Assembly: GCA_945923475.1 (NCBI GenBank)
Contig: CAMELE010000002.1
Span: forward strand, 90,570 to 154,569
DNA length: 64,000 nucleotides
Source of the DNA: an uncultured Mollicutes bacterium
GTDB taxonomy: Bacteria > Bacillota_I > Bacilli_A > Acholeplasmatales > Anaeroplasmataceae
Direction: 5' to 3'
In this document: positions 1 to 7,904 of the stretch, one piece after another
Layout: each line of letters begins with the position of its first letter
How positions within the stretch are numbered: position 1 is the stretch's first letter
The notes under the pieces: generated by a model
Seen by the model: only the letters and a program-made list of their open reading frames with translations
Databases searched by the model: none
What the model was told of the DNA's origin: nothing
Translations under genes and position numbers: made by a program

Positions 1-1448
1 GAGATGGCTTCGTATGGATTTTTAGAGGATATTACATCATATCCTAAATCCTTTAGCATTAGCTCAAGAACTTCTCTAACAACGTCATCATCATCAACTA
101 CTAAAATTTTTATTTTATTTACAAATAAATCAAAGGATAATTGCATTTTATCCTCTTTACAAGGTAAATAAACCCGCATAGTTGTACCATGCTTAACGCA
201 TGAGTACATGGATAAAATTCCATTATGCTTAATAATTGTGCCTAATGCTTGGGTTAAGCCTAGACCTGATTTTGAGAATTTGTCCTTTGTAGTAAAGAAG
301 GGATCAAATATTCTTTTACATTCATCATAGGGAATTCCACAGCCATTATCAATAATATCTATTTGTAAATACTTGCCATTTACATGCTCAACTACATTTA
401 CAGCATCATTAGGACAGGAATTTAAATATGTAACCTTAGCGTTCATTATTAAAATATGATCTGGCTTATCAAATGATTCGATTGAATTAGTGATAATATT
501 ATTCAAGGCTTCTATTAATAATATTTTTGAACCATATACACTAACTCTAGACATTTCATCATTATAGTTTTGAATAAATTCAACATCCTTGTTAAATTTA
601 ATATTTATTTTATTAGTTAATTCATCAAATAGCTCATCAACATTAATCTTTTCAAATTGAACCTGATCCTTTGATGAATATGACAATAGATTTTTAATTA
701 AATTAGACGCATTGCTAGAAGCCCTTAAGGCATTACTTAAATAAGTATTTTCTTTAATGTTTAAATTGCGGTAGCATAATTCGATATTCCCATCAATTGC
801 CATAAGCTGATTATTAAGCTCATGAGCGATTGCGCCAGACATATTTCCCAAGGCTTGGAGCTTTTCAGCCTGAAAGGCTTTAGATATTAATTCTTCTTCC
901 TTAGTTATATCATAAAGATTAATAATAATTTGATTTGTATTATTGAATTGACCTTTAACCTCAATTACATGATTTTTTTTGTCGATATCTGTAATACTAT
1001 GCTTAAAGTGAATTGAATTTGTTTTTCTTAGCATTAGCATATCAATCTCATCAAGTATATGCTCAGTTATATCAAAAAGTTCCTTATATTTTTTATTTAC
1101 AAATTCTTTAGTTTGGAAATCAGAATATGAAAGCTCCTTCTTTTTAATATTATACAATATTGTAATTCCTTTCTTCGCATATGTTGATTCAATTGAAGAT
1201 TCAATATTATATATAACAAAGTATATGTATCCATTATCATAGATAAATGAAGCTTCTCCACTATTATAGGAATTGACATGATAAAAGGTTATTTTGCTAA
1301 TATATGGTTTCTGATTTATTAATATTTCCTTTAGCTCGTCCGTCATTTTTATATGAAAGTCAATATCTTTATCATAGGTATTATTATTAAATTGAATGAT
1401 TTCAATATCATTTAAGTACTGCATTTTTCCTGAAATTGTCGTATTCAT
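1..1448 (-). CDS. Hybrid sensor histidine kinase, partial (C-terminal part beyond left edge)
   Basis: Reading the minus strand from ATG at 1448 gives about 482 residues with no stop before the window edge. There is no membrane segment, so the kinase is probably cytosolic. Residues 1 to about 190 look like PAS-type sensor sequence. The dimerisation box has the motif AHELNNQ with the phospho-acceptor His at residue 209. The ATPase domain follows with an N-box (NNIITNS, around 315), a DNGCGIP G1 box and a SGLGL G2 box. From about residue 448 a receiver domain begins (ILVVDDDD) and is cut off before its acceptor Asp. An AAGGGGG ribosome site precedes the start. It faces the same way as the thyA operon but is separated from it by about 90 bases. 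The stimulus is unknown. Confidence 0.85.
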   Translation of the reverse strand, partial: MNTTISGKMQYLNDIEIIQFNNNTYDKDIDFHIKMTDELKEILINQKPYISKITFYHVNSYNSGEASFIYDNGYIYFVIYNIESSIESTYAKKGITILYNIKKKELSYSDFQTKEFVNKKYKELFDITEHILDEIDMLMLRKTNSIHFKHSITDIDKKNHVIEVKGQFNNTNQIIINLYDITKEEELISKAFQAEKLQALGNMSGAIAHELNNQLMAIDGNIELCYRNLNIKENTYLSNALRASSNASNLIKNLLSYSSKDQVQFEKINVDELFDELTNKINIKFNKDVEFIQNYNDEMSRVSVYGSKILLIEALNNIITNSIESFDKPDHILIMNAKVTYLNSCPNDAVNVVEHVNGKYLQIDIIDNGCGIPYDECKRIFDPFFTTKDKFSKSGLGLTQALGTIIKHNGILSMYSCVKHGTTMRVYLPCKEDKMQLSFDLFVNKIKILVVDDDDVVREVLELMLKDLGYDVISSKNPYEAI

Positions 1449-1539
1449 GAAAAAACCCCCTTAATTTCAGCTATATTATATACATTCTAACTGTCGAAAG
1501 GTGTTAAAATATATTAATAACTAAAAAAAGGGAGTACTT

Positions 1540-2073
1540 TTATAAATTTTTGACTTCTTTTGTATATAAAAGGGTATTATAGGTTATTACATTAACTCCA
1601 AAAACATCGGTTTCAGGATAAATAAATTCATATTCACATTCATTTACAGCACGCATTAATTGTCTTGCGTTAGGATAAACTATAAATAATTTATGAATCT
1701 CCTTATCATCTTTTATTTTTGCAAGCATAGGAGTTTTAATTGACTCAATAAATTTAATAGAATCATCTGTTGGATTGGATTTTGTTTGCCATTTAAGCGG
1801 TGAATTAACAAGGATTTCATTACAATTGAAATTATCAACGACACAAATGTATATCGATTTACTTTTAGATGTAATTCGATAATTAAATCCCGCAATACTA
1901 ATTCTTTCTAATTTATAGTCATCAATATCAATTATTTCACTAAGCAAATTATAAATTGCTTCATCCTTAATTTTATTTCGGTGCCTATGATATAAACAGA
2001 CGGATATTGTAATTATTATTGATAATAATATAACAACACCTAAAAAAATTAACAATATATAGAAATATTTCAT
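1540..2073 (-). CDS. Membrane-anchored protein of unknown function
   Basis: This 177-residue protein has one hydrophobic segment at about residues 4-28, then a short basic stretch (HRHRNK) and a soluble domain of about 145 residues, which suggests an N-terminal anchor with the domain in the cytosol. I do not recognise the domain. Its ATG overlaps the TGA of the upstream radical SAM gene (ATGA), and the ribosome site AGGAGG lies inside that gene, so the two are probably translationally coupled. It is the last gene of the thyA-folA-plsC operon. No catalytic motif stands out. Confidence 0.7.
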   Translation of the reverse strand: MKYFYILLIFLGVVILLSIIITISVCLYHRHRNKIKDEAIYNLLSEIIDIDDYKLERISIAGFNYRITSKSKSIYICVVDNFNCNEILVNSPLKWQTKSNPTDDSIKFIESIKTPMLAKIKDDKEIHKLFIVYPNARQLMRAVNECEYEFIYPETDVFGVNVITYNTLLYTKEVKNL

Positions 2074-2897
2074 TTTTTTATCCTCCTATTCTTATATGTA
2101 CAAAAGCTACATAGCTCATAATAGCAACGATTATTCCTAAATTCATTAATTGCGTGTAGATAGTCTTCACTTCTAATAATATTAGAAAAGCTATTATTAA
2201 AAACATTTCCAAAGGTAGTATAGCCCTTGGAATCAAGACAGCATAATACAGCATTTCCATTTGCTAAAATAGCAACGTGGCTTTTTCCACCTAAGCAATA
2301 GCCATCTGTTTTAATTCCATCAAGCTTAGGCCATTCAAACTCCTCTTCATATGCTAAAATAACTCTTTCCTTAAGACGAATTCTTGGTAATATTTCTCCA
2401 TCATATTTATAATAATCAAATAGAATTTTTCTTATTTTATCATTCGAGGCTTTTATTAGCTTATTAGATTCAGCCCAAAGCCTTAGATGAAATGTAGCTT
2501 CATATTTTTCTTGATATAATTTTATAAAATCAAGTAATTCTAATATAAATTCTTCTTGATTTTTCATATCATATGTAGAATGTAAAGATAAATTCCAAGT
2601 CTTTATTTTAAGATTAATTAATTCATTTTTAAGCTTAGGGATTAATCTTGAATTTGTAGATAGCATTATATCAATATCATTATCAATTGTATATTTTACT
2701 ATTTGTGAAAAATCAGGATGGATTAAAGGCTCACCAAGTACATGTAAGCAAACCTCTTTTGTATAATTTTTAATCTGATTAATGACATTCTTATATTGTT
2801 CTAAGCTCATCATTCGGGAATTTTTTTCTGTAGGAGTACAAAAAATACAATTAAGATTGCAATAATTTGATAGCTCTACATATATTCTTTTAAACAT
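2070..2897 (-). CDS. Radical SAM protein with C-terminal SPASM-like Cys cluster
   Basis: The 275-residue protein has the radical SAM motif CxxxCxxC at residues 13, 17 and 20, which binds the [4Fe-4S] cluster that cleaves S-adenosylmethionine, and a GEPLIHP segment matching the usual SAM-contact GGEP region. The last 80 residues contain several Cys (a CC pair, then C-x5-C-x2-C), typical of an auxiliary-cluster SPASM or twitch domain. Such enzymes often modify peptides or proteins, but no precursor peptide is next to it. The ATG overlaps the end of the upstream small membrane gene by 8 bases and the gene downstream by 4. The substrate is unknown. Confidence 0.85.
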   Translation of the reverse strand: MFKRIYVELSNYCNLNCIFCTPTEKNSRMMSLEQYKNVINQIKNYTKEVCLHVLGEPLIHPDFSQIVKYTIDNDIDIMLSTNSRLIPKLKNELINLKIKTWNLSLHSTYDMKNQEEFILELLDFIKLYQEKYEATFHLRLWAESNKLIKASNDKIRKILFDYYKYDGEILPRIRLKERVILAYEEEFEWPKLDGIKTDGYCLGGKSHVAILANGNAVLCCLDSKGYTTFGNVFNNSFSNIIRSEDYLHAINEFRNNRCYYELCSFCTYKNRRIKK

Positions 2898-3090
2898 CTT
2901 TTCTTGTTCCTTTATATATAAGTATTACTCCAGCCACAATACATGAAAAGCAAATAAAATAGCATACTATTGAAATAATTACTAAAGCTAAATTCTTATT
3001 ATATGCGGCTAAAACTAATAATATAGTCGCAATAAACGAAGCTATAAAGCTTGCTATACACAAAATAAGACCTTTATATTTAAGATTCAA
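2890..3090 (-). CDS. Small two-helix membrane protein
   Basis: This is a protein of about 66 residues with two hydrophobic segments (about residues 8-30 and 36-60) and a charged C-terminus. I chose a TTG start at 3090 because AGGTGA sits at the right distance upstream; a GTG nine bases earlier is the alternative and would overlap plsC by 20 bases. It lies between plsC and the radical SAM gene with overlaps on both sides, so it is cotranscribed. No family is recognised. Confidence 0.6.
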   Translation of the reverse strand: MNLKYKGLILCIASFIASFIATILLVLAAYNKNLALVIISIVCYFICFSCIVAGVILIYKGTRKDV

Positions 3091-3931
3091 GATCTTCACC
3101 TACTTCAGTTGGGATAACATCCTTAAAATCTAAGGTATTAGGTTTTTGAGTATCAATTCCATAATTAACAATTGTAAATATCTTCTGTCCTATAGCTGTC
3201 GTGTTATAATCATTATATTCTTCAGGTGTAATTGGTCGATGAATAACAATTGTAACCTTTGAAGCCTTATGAGGTGTATTTTCAGATAATAGGCTGGAAC
3301 CGATAATTGAAATCGGTGAAATAACTGCGTTAGCTTTAGTAGCGAGCTTATAGGCTCCAGCTCTTAATGCGACCATATGCTCAGTATTTCTAGTTTTTAC
3401 CCCACCCTCAGGGAAAATTATATAATTTTTACCTGATTTAACTTGCTTAATAGCATTAATAATGCTCTTTGCACCTTCTCTATCATTATTACGATCAAGC
3501 GCAATAACTCCTAGTCCAGCCATCATTCTTGATAAAAATGGAACGGAAACTAAATCACTTTTAGCAATCGCACTTAATATTTTATGATAAGCACTATATA
3601 CTAATACTGGGTCAAGCTGAGATTTATGATTTCCATAAATAACGAATGTAGTATTAGGGATATTTTCCTTTCCAATAACCTCAACCTTAATTTTTAATAT
3701 AATTAAAACAAAATTAACTAATTTATATAATATCCAATGCTTAAGCTTGTTATCCTGCTTAGAAAATGGCATTAGCCATATAAAAATTAAGCAAAATATA
3801 GCAAACATTAAAACAGATACTAAAAATCCTAATGGAAACCATAGGAAAAGCATATATGGGTTAGCTGATAATAAGGAAAATAGATATGTATATAAAAATC
3901 CAAATAGTATGATTACTACAAAGCATAACAT
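3080..3931 (-). CDS. plsC: 1-acyl-sn-glycerol-3-phosphate acyltransferase
   Basis: This enzyme transfers an acyl chain to lysophosphatidic acid to make phosphatidic acid, the second acylation step of membrane phospholipid synthesis. In its 283 residues, motif I (NHKSQLD, H102 and D107, the catalytic H-x4-D) and motif III (FPEGG, about 173-177) are intact. An N-terminal hydrophobic region of about 55 residues (two membrane helices) anchors it, which makes it somewhat longer than minimal PlsC proteins. An AAGGAAG site precedes the ATG, and folA ends 5 bases upstream, so it is in the thyA-folA operon. Confidence 0.9.
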   Translation of the reverse strand: MLCFVVIILFGFLYTYLFSLLSANPYMLFLWFPLGFLVSVLMFAIFCLIFIWLMPFSKQDNKLKHWILYKLVNFVLIILKIKVEVIGKENIPNTTFVIYGNHKSQLDPVLVYSAYHKILSAIAKSDLVSVPFLSRMMAGLGVIALDRNNDREGAKSIINAIKQVKSGKNYIIFPEGGVKTRNTEHMVALRAGAYKLATKANAVISPISIIGSSLLSENTPHKASKVTIVIHRPITPEEYNDYNTTAIGQKIFTIVNYGIDTQKPNTLDFKDVIPTEVGEDLES

Positions 3932-3936
3932 AATAA

Positions 3937-4404
3937 TTACTTCCTTCTTTGATAAATTGTATATTTAACTAGTGGATGATCATCTACACTAATTAAATCA
4001 AATTCCTTTAAATCTAAAAAGTCGATATAGGTATCTCCTTCATGATGTCCTTTAATATATGATATATATAAATATGTAGCATATGGTAAAAATTGTTTAT
4101 ATACATTTTTACCGCCAACAATGAATACATCAGAATCAATTTTTAGGATATCATCGATACTTTTTACAACTTCAATTCTTTCATCATTAATTTCCCTATG
4201 GGTTAATACAAGGCATTTTACATATGGGAAAGACCTGTTTTTATAATAGCCTGTCATAGAGATATATGTATTATAGCCCATTACAACAATCTTGTCCTTT
4301 GTTTTTTCTTTATAATATAAAAGATCCTCTTTTACATGCCATGGCACTTTATTATTAGCACCAATAAGATTGTCTTCATCCATAGCCCAAATCATTGATA
4401 TCAT
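3937..4404 (-). CDS. folA: Dihydrofolate reductase
   Basis: This enzyme reduces dihydrofolate to tetrahydrofolate with NADPH, regenerating the cofactor used up by ThyA. The 155-residue length is normal for bacterial chromosomal DHFR. Family landmarks are the N-terminal MISMIWAMD strand, the IGANNKVPWH loop, the MGYNTY helix and the VGGKNVY glycine motif near residue 95. Its start overlaps the thyA stop by one base, a standard thyA-folA arrangement. Nothing suggests it is a mobile trimethoprim-resistance variant. Confidence 0.93.
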   Translation of the reverse strand: MISMIWAMDEDNLIGANNKVPWHVKEDLLYYKEKTKDKIVVMGYNTYISMTGYYKNRSFPYVKCLVLTHREINDERIEVVKSIDDILKIDSDVFIVGGKNVYKQFLPYATYLYISYIKGHHEGDTYIDFLDLKEFDLISVDDHPLVKYTIYQRRK

Positions 4405-5270
4405 TATACTGCAACCTTTCCTTTTAAACCACTATGGGGATTATAATCCTTAAGCTCAAAGTCCTCATATTTAAAATCAAAGATACTTTTTACATTTGGA
4501 TTAATCACCATTGTCGGTAATTTTCTTAAGCTTCGATTAATCTGCTTGTTAATTTGCTCAAGATGATTTAAATAGATATGAGCATCCCCTAATGTATGGA
4601 CAAATTTTCCAGGCTTTAAGCCACATACCTGTGCAATCATCATAGTAAATAATGCATAAGATGCAATATTAAATGGAACTCCTAAAAATACATCTGCGCT
4701 TCTTTGATATAGCTGGCATGATAATTTCCCATCTACAACATAAAATTGCATAAACGCATGACATGGAGGAAGAGCCATATCCTTTACTTCACTTGGATTC
4801 CAAGCTGAAATAATTAATCTTCTTGAATTAGGATTAGTTTTTATTTGTTCAATTAAATCTGCTAATTGGTCTACACCATCAAAATTACGCCACTGCTTAC
4901 CATAAACAGGACCAAGATTACCCCATTTTTTAGCAAATTCATCATCTTCTTTTATTTTTGCCGCAAATTCCTCGATGGTTTCATTTTGAAAAGCACTACT
5001 TTTCTTATATATTTCATATGGCCATTCATTCCAAATTCTAACATCATTATCTACTAAATATTTAATATTTGTCGAACCAGAAATAAACCATAATAATTCA
5101 TGAATAATACTTTTTAAATGGACCTTTTTTGTTGTAAGTAATGGAAAGCCATCACTTAAATCAAAATGCATTTGATAACCAAATATTGAGATAGTACCTG
5201 TACCAGTACGATCCTCTTTTTTGATTCCATTTTCTAAAATATATTTGCATAAATCTATATATTGCTTCAA
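4404..5270 (-). CDS. thyA: Thymidylate synthase
   Basis: ThyA methylates dUMP to dTMP with methylene-tetrahydrofolate, giving dihydrofolate. The 288-residue protein has the N-terminal RTGTGT phosphate-binding loop (residues 21-26), the catalytic Cys170 in LPPCH, and the [10 protein letters not shown] segment. It carries the insert around residues 90-120 that is common in longer Gram-positive ThyA forms. The start codon is TTG at 5270, supported by AAAGGGTGTG upstream and an extended -10 promoter about 25 bases further up. It is the first gene of the operon. Confidence 0.95.
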   Translation of the reverse strand: MKQYIDLCKYILENGIKKEDRTGTGTISIFGYQMHFDLSDGFPLLTTKKVHLKSIIHELLWFISGSTNIKYLVDNDVRIWNEWPYEIYKKSSAFQNETIEEFAAKIKEDDEFAKKWGNLGPVYGKQWRNFDGVDQLADLIEQIKTNPNSRRLIISAWNPSEVKDMALPPCHAFMQFYVVDGKLSCQLYQRSADVFLGVPFNIASYALFTMMIAQVCGLKPGKFVHTLGDAHIYLNHLEQINKQINRSLRKLPTMVINPNVKSIFDFKYEDFELKDYNPHSGLKGKVAV

Positions 5271-5294
5271 AATAACACACCCTTTACTTTTTCC

Positions 5295-5303
5295 ATTATA
5301 CCA
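5295..5303 (-). promoter_or_regulatory. Extended -10 promoter of thyA operon
   Basis: On the minus strand the sequence TGGTATAAT is a TGn-extended -10 element. It ends about 25 bases before the TTG start of thyA. No good -35 hexamer lies 16-18 bases upstream, which is usual for TGn promoters. Confidence 0.6.
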
Positions 5304-5355
5304 ATTTTAGTAACAATTTAAAATCAAAAAATGAAAAATAATTCAAATATTTTCC

Positions 5356-5398
5356 ATTGGTTTTTATATATTATATGAATATATAAGAATTAACCAAT
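5356..5398. repeat. AT-rich imperfect inverted repeat
   Basis: ATTGGTT at 5356-5362 faces AACCAAT at 5392-5398, with TATATA-rich sequence between that also partly pairs. It lies between the thyA promoter and the terminator of the recD2 operon. It could be a secondary transcription stop or merely AT-rich sequence. Confidence 0.35.
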
Positions 5399-5407
5399 AA
5401 AAATAAA

Positions 5408-5434
5408 ATAAAAAGGCTAGATTTAGTAGCCTTC
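5408..5434 (-). terminator. Intrinsic terminator of the polA-recD2 operon
   Basis: AAGGCT and AGCCTT form a stem with a short loop directly after the stop codon of the 54-residue peptide gene. On the minus strand it runs into TTTTTATTTTATTTT. Confidence 0.75.
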
Positions 5435-5599
5435 TTATTGATTTTGATTTTGATTTGAGCATTGATTCGCTTTATTTTCCATGTTTGTACAGGCTTGCTC
5501 TACTTTTTTAATTACCTTTGTAAAGTTTTGCGATTTTGCCATTTCATATAGACAAACTGGAATCATTGCTCCTACAATCATATATAAAATTGGTTTCAT
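5435..5599 (-). CDS. Small peptide with N-terminal hydrophobic segment (54 aa)
   Basis: ATG at 5599 opens a 54-residue frame ending at TAA 5435. Residues 3-18 are hydrophobic (PILYMIVGAMIPVCLY) and the rest is polar, ending in an NQ-rich tail (SNQNQNQNQ). A GGTGA ribosome site precedes it, recD2 ends 27 bases upstream, and the operon terminator follows at once, so it appears to be a real last gene. It may be a membrane peptide. It has two Cys residues in the polar half. No family is recognised. Confidence 0.6.
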   Translation of the reverse strand: MKPILYMIVGAMIPVCLYEMAKSQNFTKVIKKVEQACTNMENKANQCSNQNQNQ

Positions 5600-5626
5600 T
5601 TTTTCACCAATTATAGTATTAGCAAT

Positions 5627-7903
5627 TTACATAAAATCATACGGTGAAACATTTTCCATATTTTTTTCACCTAATGTATCAAAAGGAATTTCTGGATCAT
5701 TTATATAAATAATCTTTTCTTCCTTTTTTACAAATTCATTTACAAATGAATATAAGCTAGTTTGCCTTATATCATTTTTTTGCATAACTCCTGATATAAG
5801 TGTATCCTTGTTACCTAAAATAATTAATTTTTCCTTTGCTCTTGTAAAGGCTGTATATATTAAATTAGGCTTAAGCATTATATTAAATGCCGGTACAATC
5901 GGAATTATAACATTTTTGAATTCTGATCCTTGAGATTTATGAACACTAATCGCATAACCTAAGGTTATTTGGTCAATATCCTTAGCGGATAGCTTAACCA
6001 TAGTTCCGTTAAAGTTAATGTATAAATACTCCTTATCATCCTTTGCTTCAATTGATGTAATAATTCCATCATCTCCATTCATAACACCAAGTGTTGGATT
6101 ATTTTGAAGCATTAAAACCTTATCATTTTCCTTAAATATTCTTTCCCCTCTTACTAAGATCTTATCTGAGGGATTAAACTTTGCTTGAATCATTTTATTA
6201 ATCGCATCGATTCCACATGTACCACTATACATAGGTACAAGTATCTGAATATCCTTTTTGATATCTCCACCCTTTTTAATAAAAAGATTTAAAAGTGATT
6301 CAATATTATTTAATACAACCTGTCCATCAGCTTGATAAAAGAATACCTCTTTATGAGAGTTAAATATTTGGAAATTAATATTTTTATTCAAAACCATTTG
6401 TGAAAGCTTAATGATGTTTGAATCAGCCTTTTGACGCATAATTTCTTTTAATTCGGTTACAGTAAATTTCTTTGAATTAATAAGCTCATATAATACATTT
6501 CCAGGGCCCACACTAGGAAGCTGATCCTTATCTCCAACAAAAATAAGCTTTGTATAGTCATTGACTGCATCAAGTAAATGATATAAAAGACTTATGTCAA
6601 TCATTGAAGACTCATCAATAATAATTAAATCCTTATTAAGCTTATTTTCATTTGATTTGGAAAAATTACCTGCTTCATTATAGCCCAAGGCCTTATGAAT
6701 AGTCATAGCCTCCATTCCACAAGATATTTGTAATCTTTTTGCAGCTTTACCTGTTGGTGAAACAAGTAATACCTTTTGCCGAAATGTATCAGAATCTAAA
6801 TCTAATTTATTGATAAAAGCTTCAAGAATCAATAAGCCTTTAACTATTGTTGTTTTACCAGTACCTGGTCCACCAGTTATAATCGAAATTTTACTTGTAG
6901 CTGATCTAATTAATGCTTCTTTTTGTAAGGAAGTCAGACTAAATCCTAATTTTTCTTCAACATTAGGTAATAATCCTTCTACCTTATCCTTTGTAGGAAG
7001 CTTCAAACTGTATGTGTTTATTCTATTTAGACTTTCTCGAGATTTTTCTTCTGACTCAAATAAATTTTTAGGATAATATCTTTTACCTTGAAGAACAAGA
7101 CGTCCAAGCTTAACTAGTGATTCGAGACAATCTAAAAGCTCAGATTCTATAACTAAATCCTTTTTATTCTTATTTAGTAAGTTTAAAGCGGTAGGAATCA
7201 ATTGATTTAAATGAAGATAAGTATAGCCATACTGATTACAAGCTTCAAATAGTGTATATAGTAATCCTTCCTCTAATCTTTTTTGATTATGCGTTGAAAA
7301 ACCCATTGACATTGCCAAGGAATCACATTTTAAAAAACCATATCCTTCAATATCATTTAATAATATATATGGATTTTTTTCAATAATGCTAAGGGTCTTA
7401 TTTTTGTATATGCTATAGATCTTATTTGCCATTTTAAAGGAAATTCCGTAATTATATAGCTTTACAAATGTTTCCTCTAAATCCTCACATTGTTTTAGTT
7501 CTTGTTGAATTTGAATAGCTTTATCAGGTTTAACTCCGATATCTGTTAAAAAATTAATATCTTCTTTTATTTTTGCAATAGCATCTAATCCTAATGAATC
7601 AACAATTTTTGTAGCAGTTTTAGGACCAATTCCTTGAAATCTATTTGATGATAAATAGGCAATTAAACCATCTTTTGTATCATGTAGTATACTACAATAT
7701 GATGATACATTAAACCTTAATCCATATTTTTCATTTATACTCATTTCCCCATTAAAGTGATAATTTCCATATAGCTCTACAGTTGGCATTTCACCTATGC
7801 AAACATATTTTTGGTTACCAGATTTGACACTTATTACCTTATATGCTGTATCAGATGCTTCATATAAGATTGATTCAACAATCCCATCTATTCCGTTTGT
7901 CAT
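5627..7903 (-). CDS. recD2: RecD2-type DNA helicase
   Basis: RecD2 is a 5'-3' SF1B helicase of bacteria without RecBC, acting in replication-fork and recombinational repair. Of the 758 residues, the N-terminal half has an OB-like region and helix-hairpin-helix repeats (FQGIGPKTA), followed by a Walker A motif GGPGTGKTT near residue 345, motif II IIDESSMID, and C-terminal helicase motifs (YTAFTRAK, HKSQGSEF). I set the start at ATG 7903, one base after the nadE stop, because GAAAGA lies at ribosome-site distance; a longer frame to 7960 would overlap nadE by 56 bases and adds unconserved sequence. Confidence 0.92.
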   Translation of the reverse strand: MTNGIDGIVESILYEASDTAYKVISVKSGNQKYVCIGEMPTVELYGNYHFNGEMSINEKYGLRFNVSSYCSILHDTKDGLIAYLSSNRFQGIGPKTATKIVDSLGLDAIAKIKEDINFLTDIGVKPDKAIQIQQELKQCEDLEETFVKLYNYGISFKMANKIYSIYKNKTLSIIEKNPYILLNDIEGYGFLKCDSLAMSMGFSTHNQKRLEEGLLYTLFEACNQYGYTYLHLNQLIPTALNLLNKNKKDLVIESELLDCLESLVKLGRLVLQGKRYYPKNLFESEEKSRESLNRINTYSLKLPTKDKVEGLLPNVEEKLGFSLTSLQKEALIRSATSKISIITGGPGTGKTTIVKGLLILEAFINKLDLDSDTFRQKVLLVSPTGKAAKRLQISCGMEAMTIHKALGYNEAGNFSKSNENKLNKDLIIIDESSMIDISLLYHLLDAVNDYTKLIFVGDKDQLPSVGPGNVLYELINSKKFTVTELKEIMRQKADSNIIKLSQMVLNKNINFQIFNSHKEVFFYQADGQVVLNNIESLLNLFIKKGGDIKKDIQILVPMYSGTCGIDAINKMIQAKFNPSDKILVRGERIFKENDKVLMLQNNPTLGVMNGDDGIITSIEAKDDKEYLYINFNGTMVKLSAKDIDQITLGYAISVHKSQGSEFKNVIIPIVPAFNIMLKPNLIYTAFTRAKEKLIILGNKDTLISGVMQKNDIRQTSLYSFVNEFVKKEEKIIYINDPEIPFDTLGEKNMENVSPYDFM

Positions 7904-7904
7904 A

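Noticed and set aside
2070..2073. Mycoplasma-type code with TGA as Trp
   Set aside because: TGA serves as the stop of the radical SAM gene in an ATGA overlap and of others, and Trp residues are encoded by TGG.
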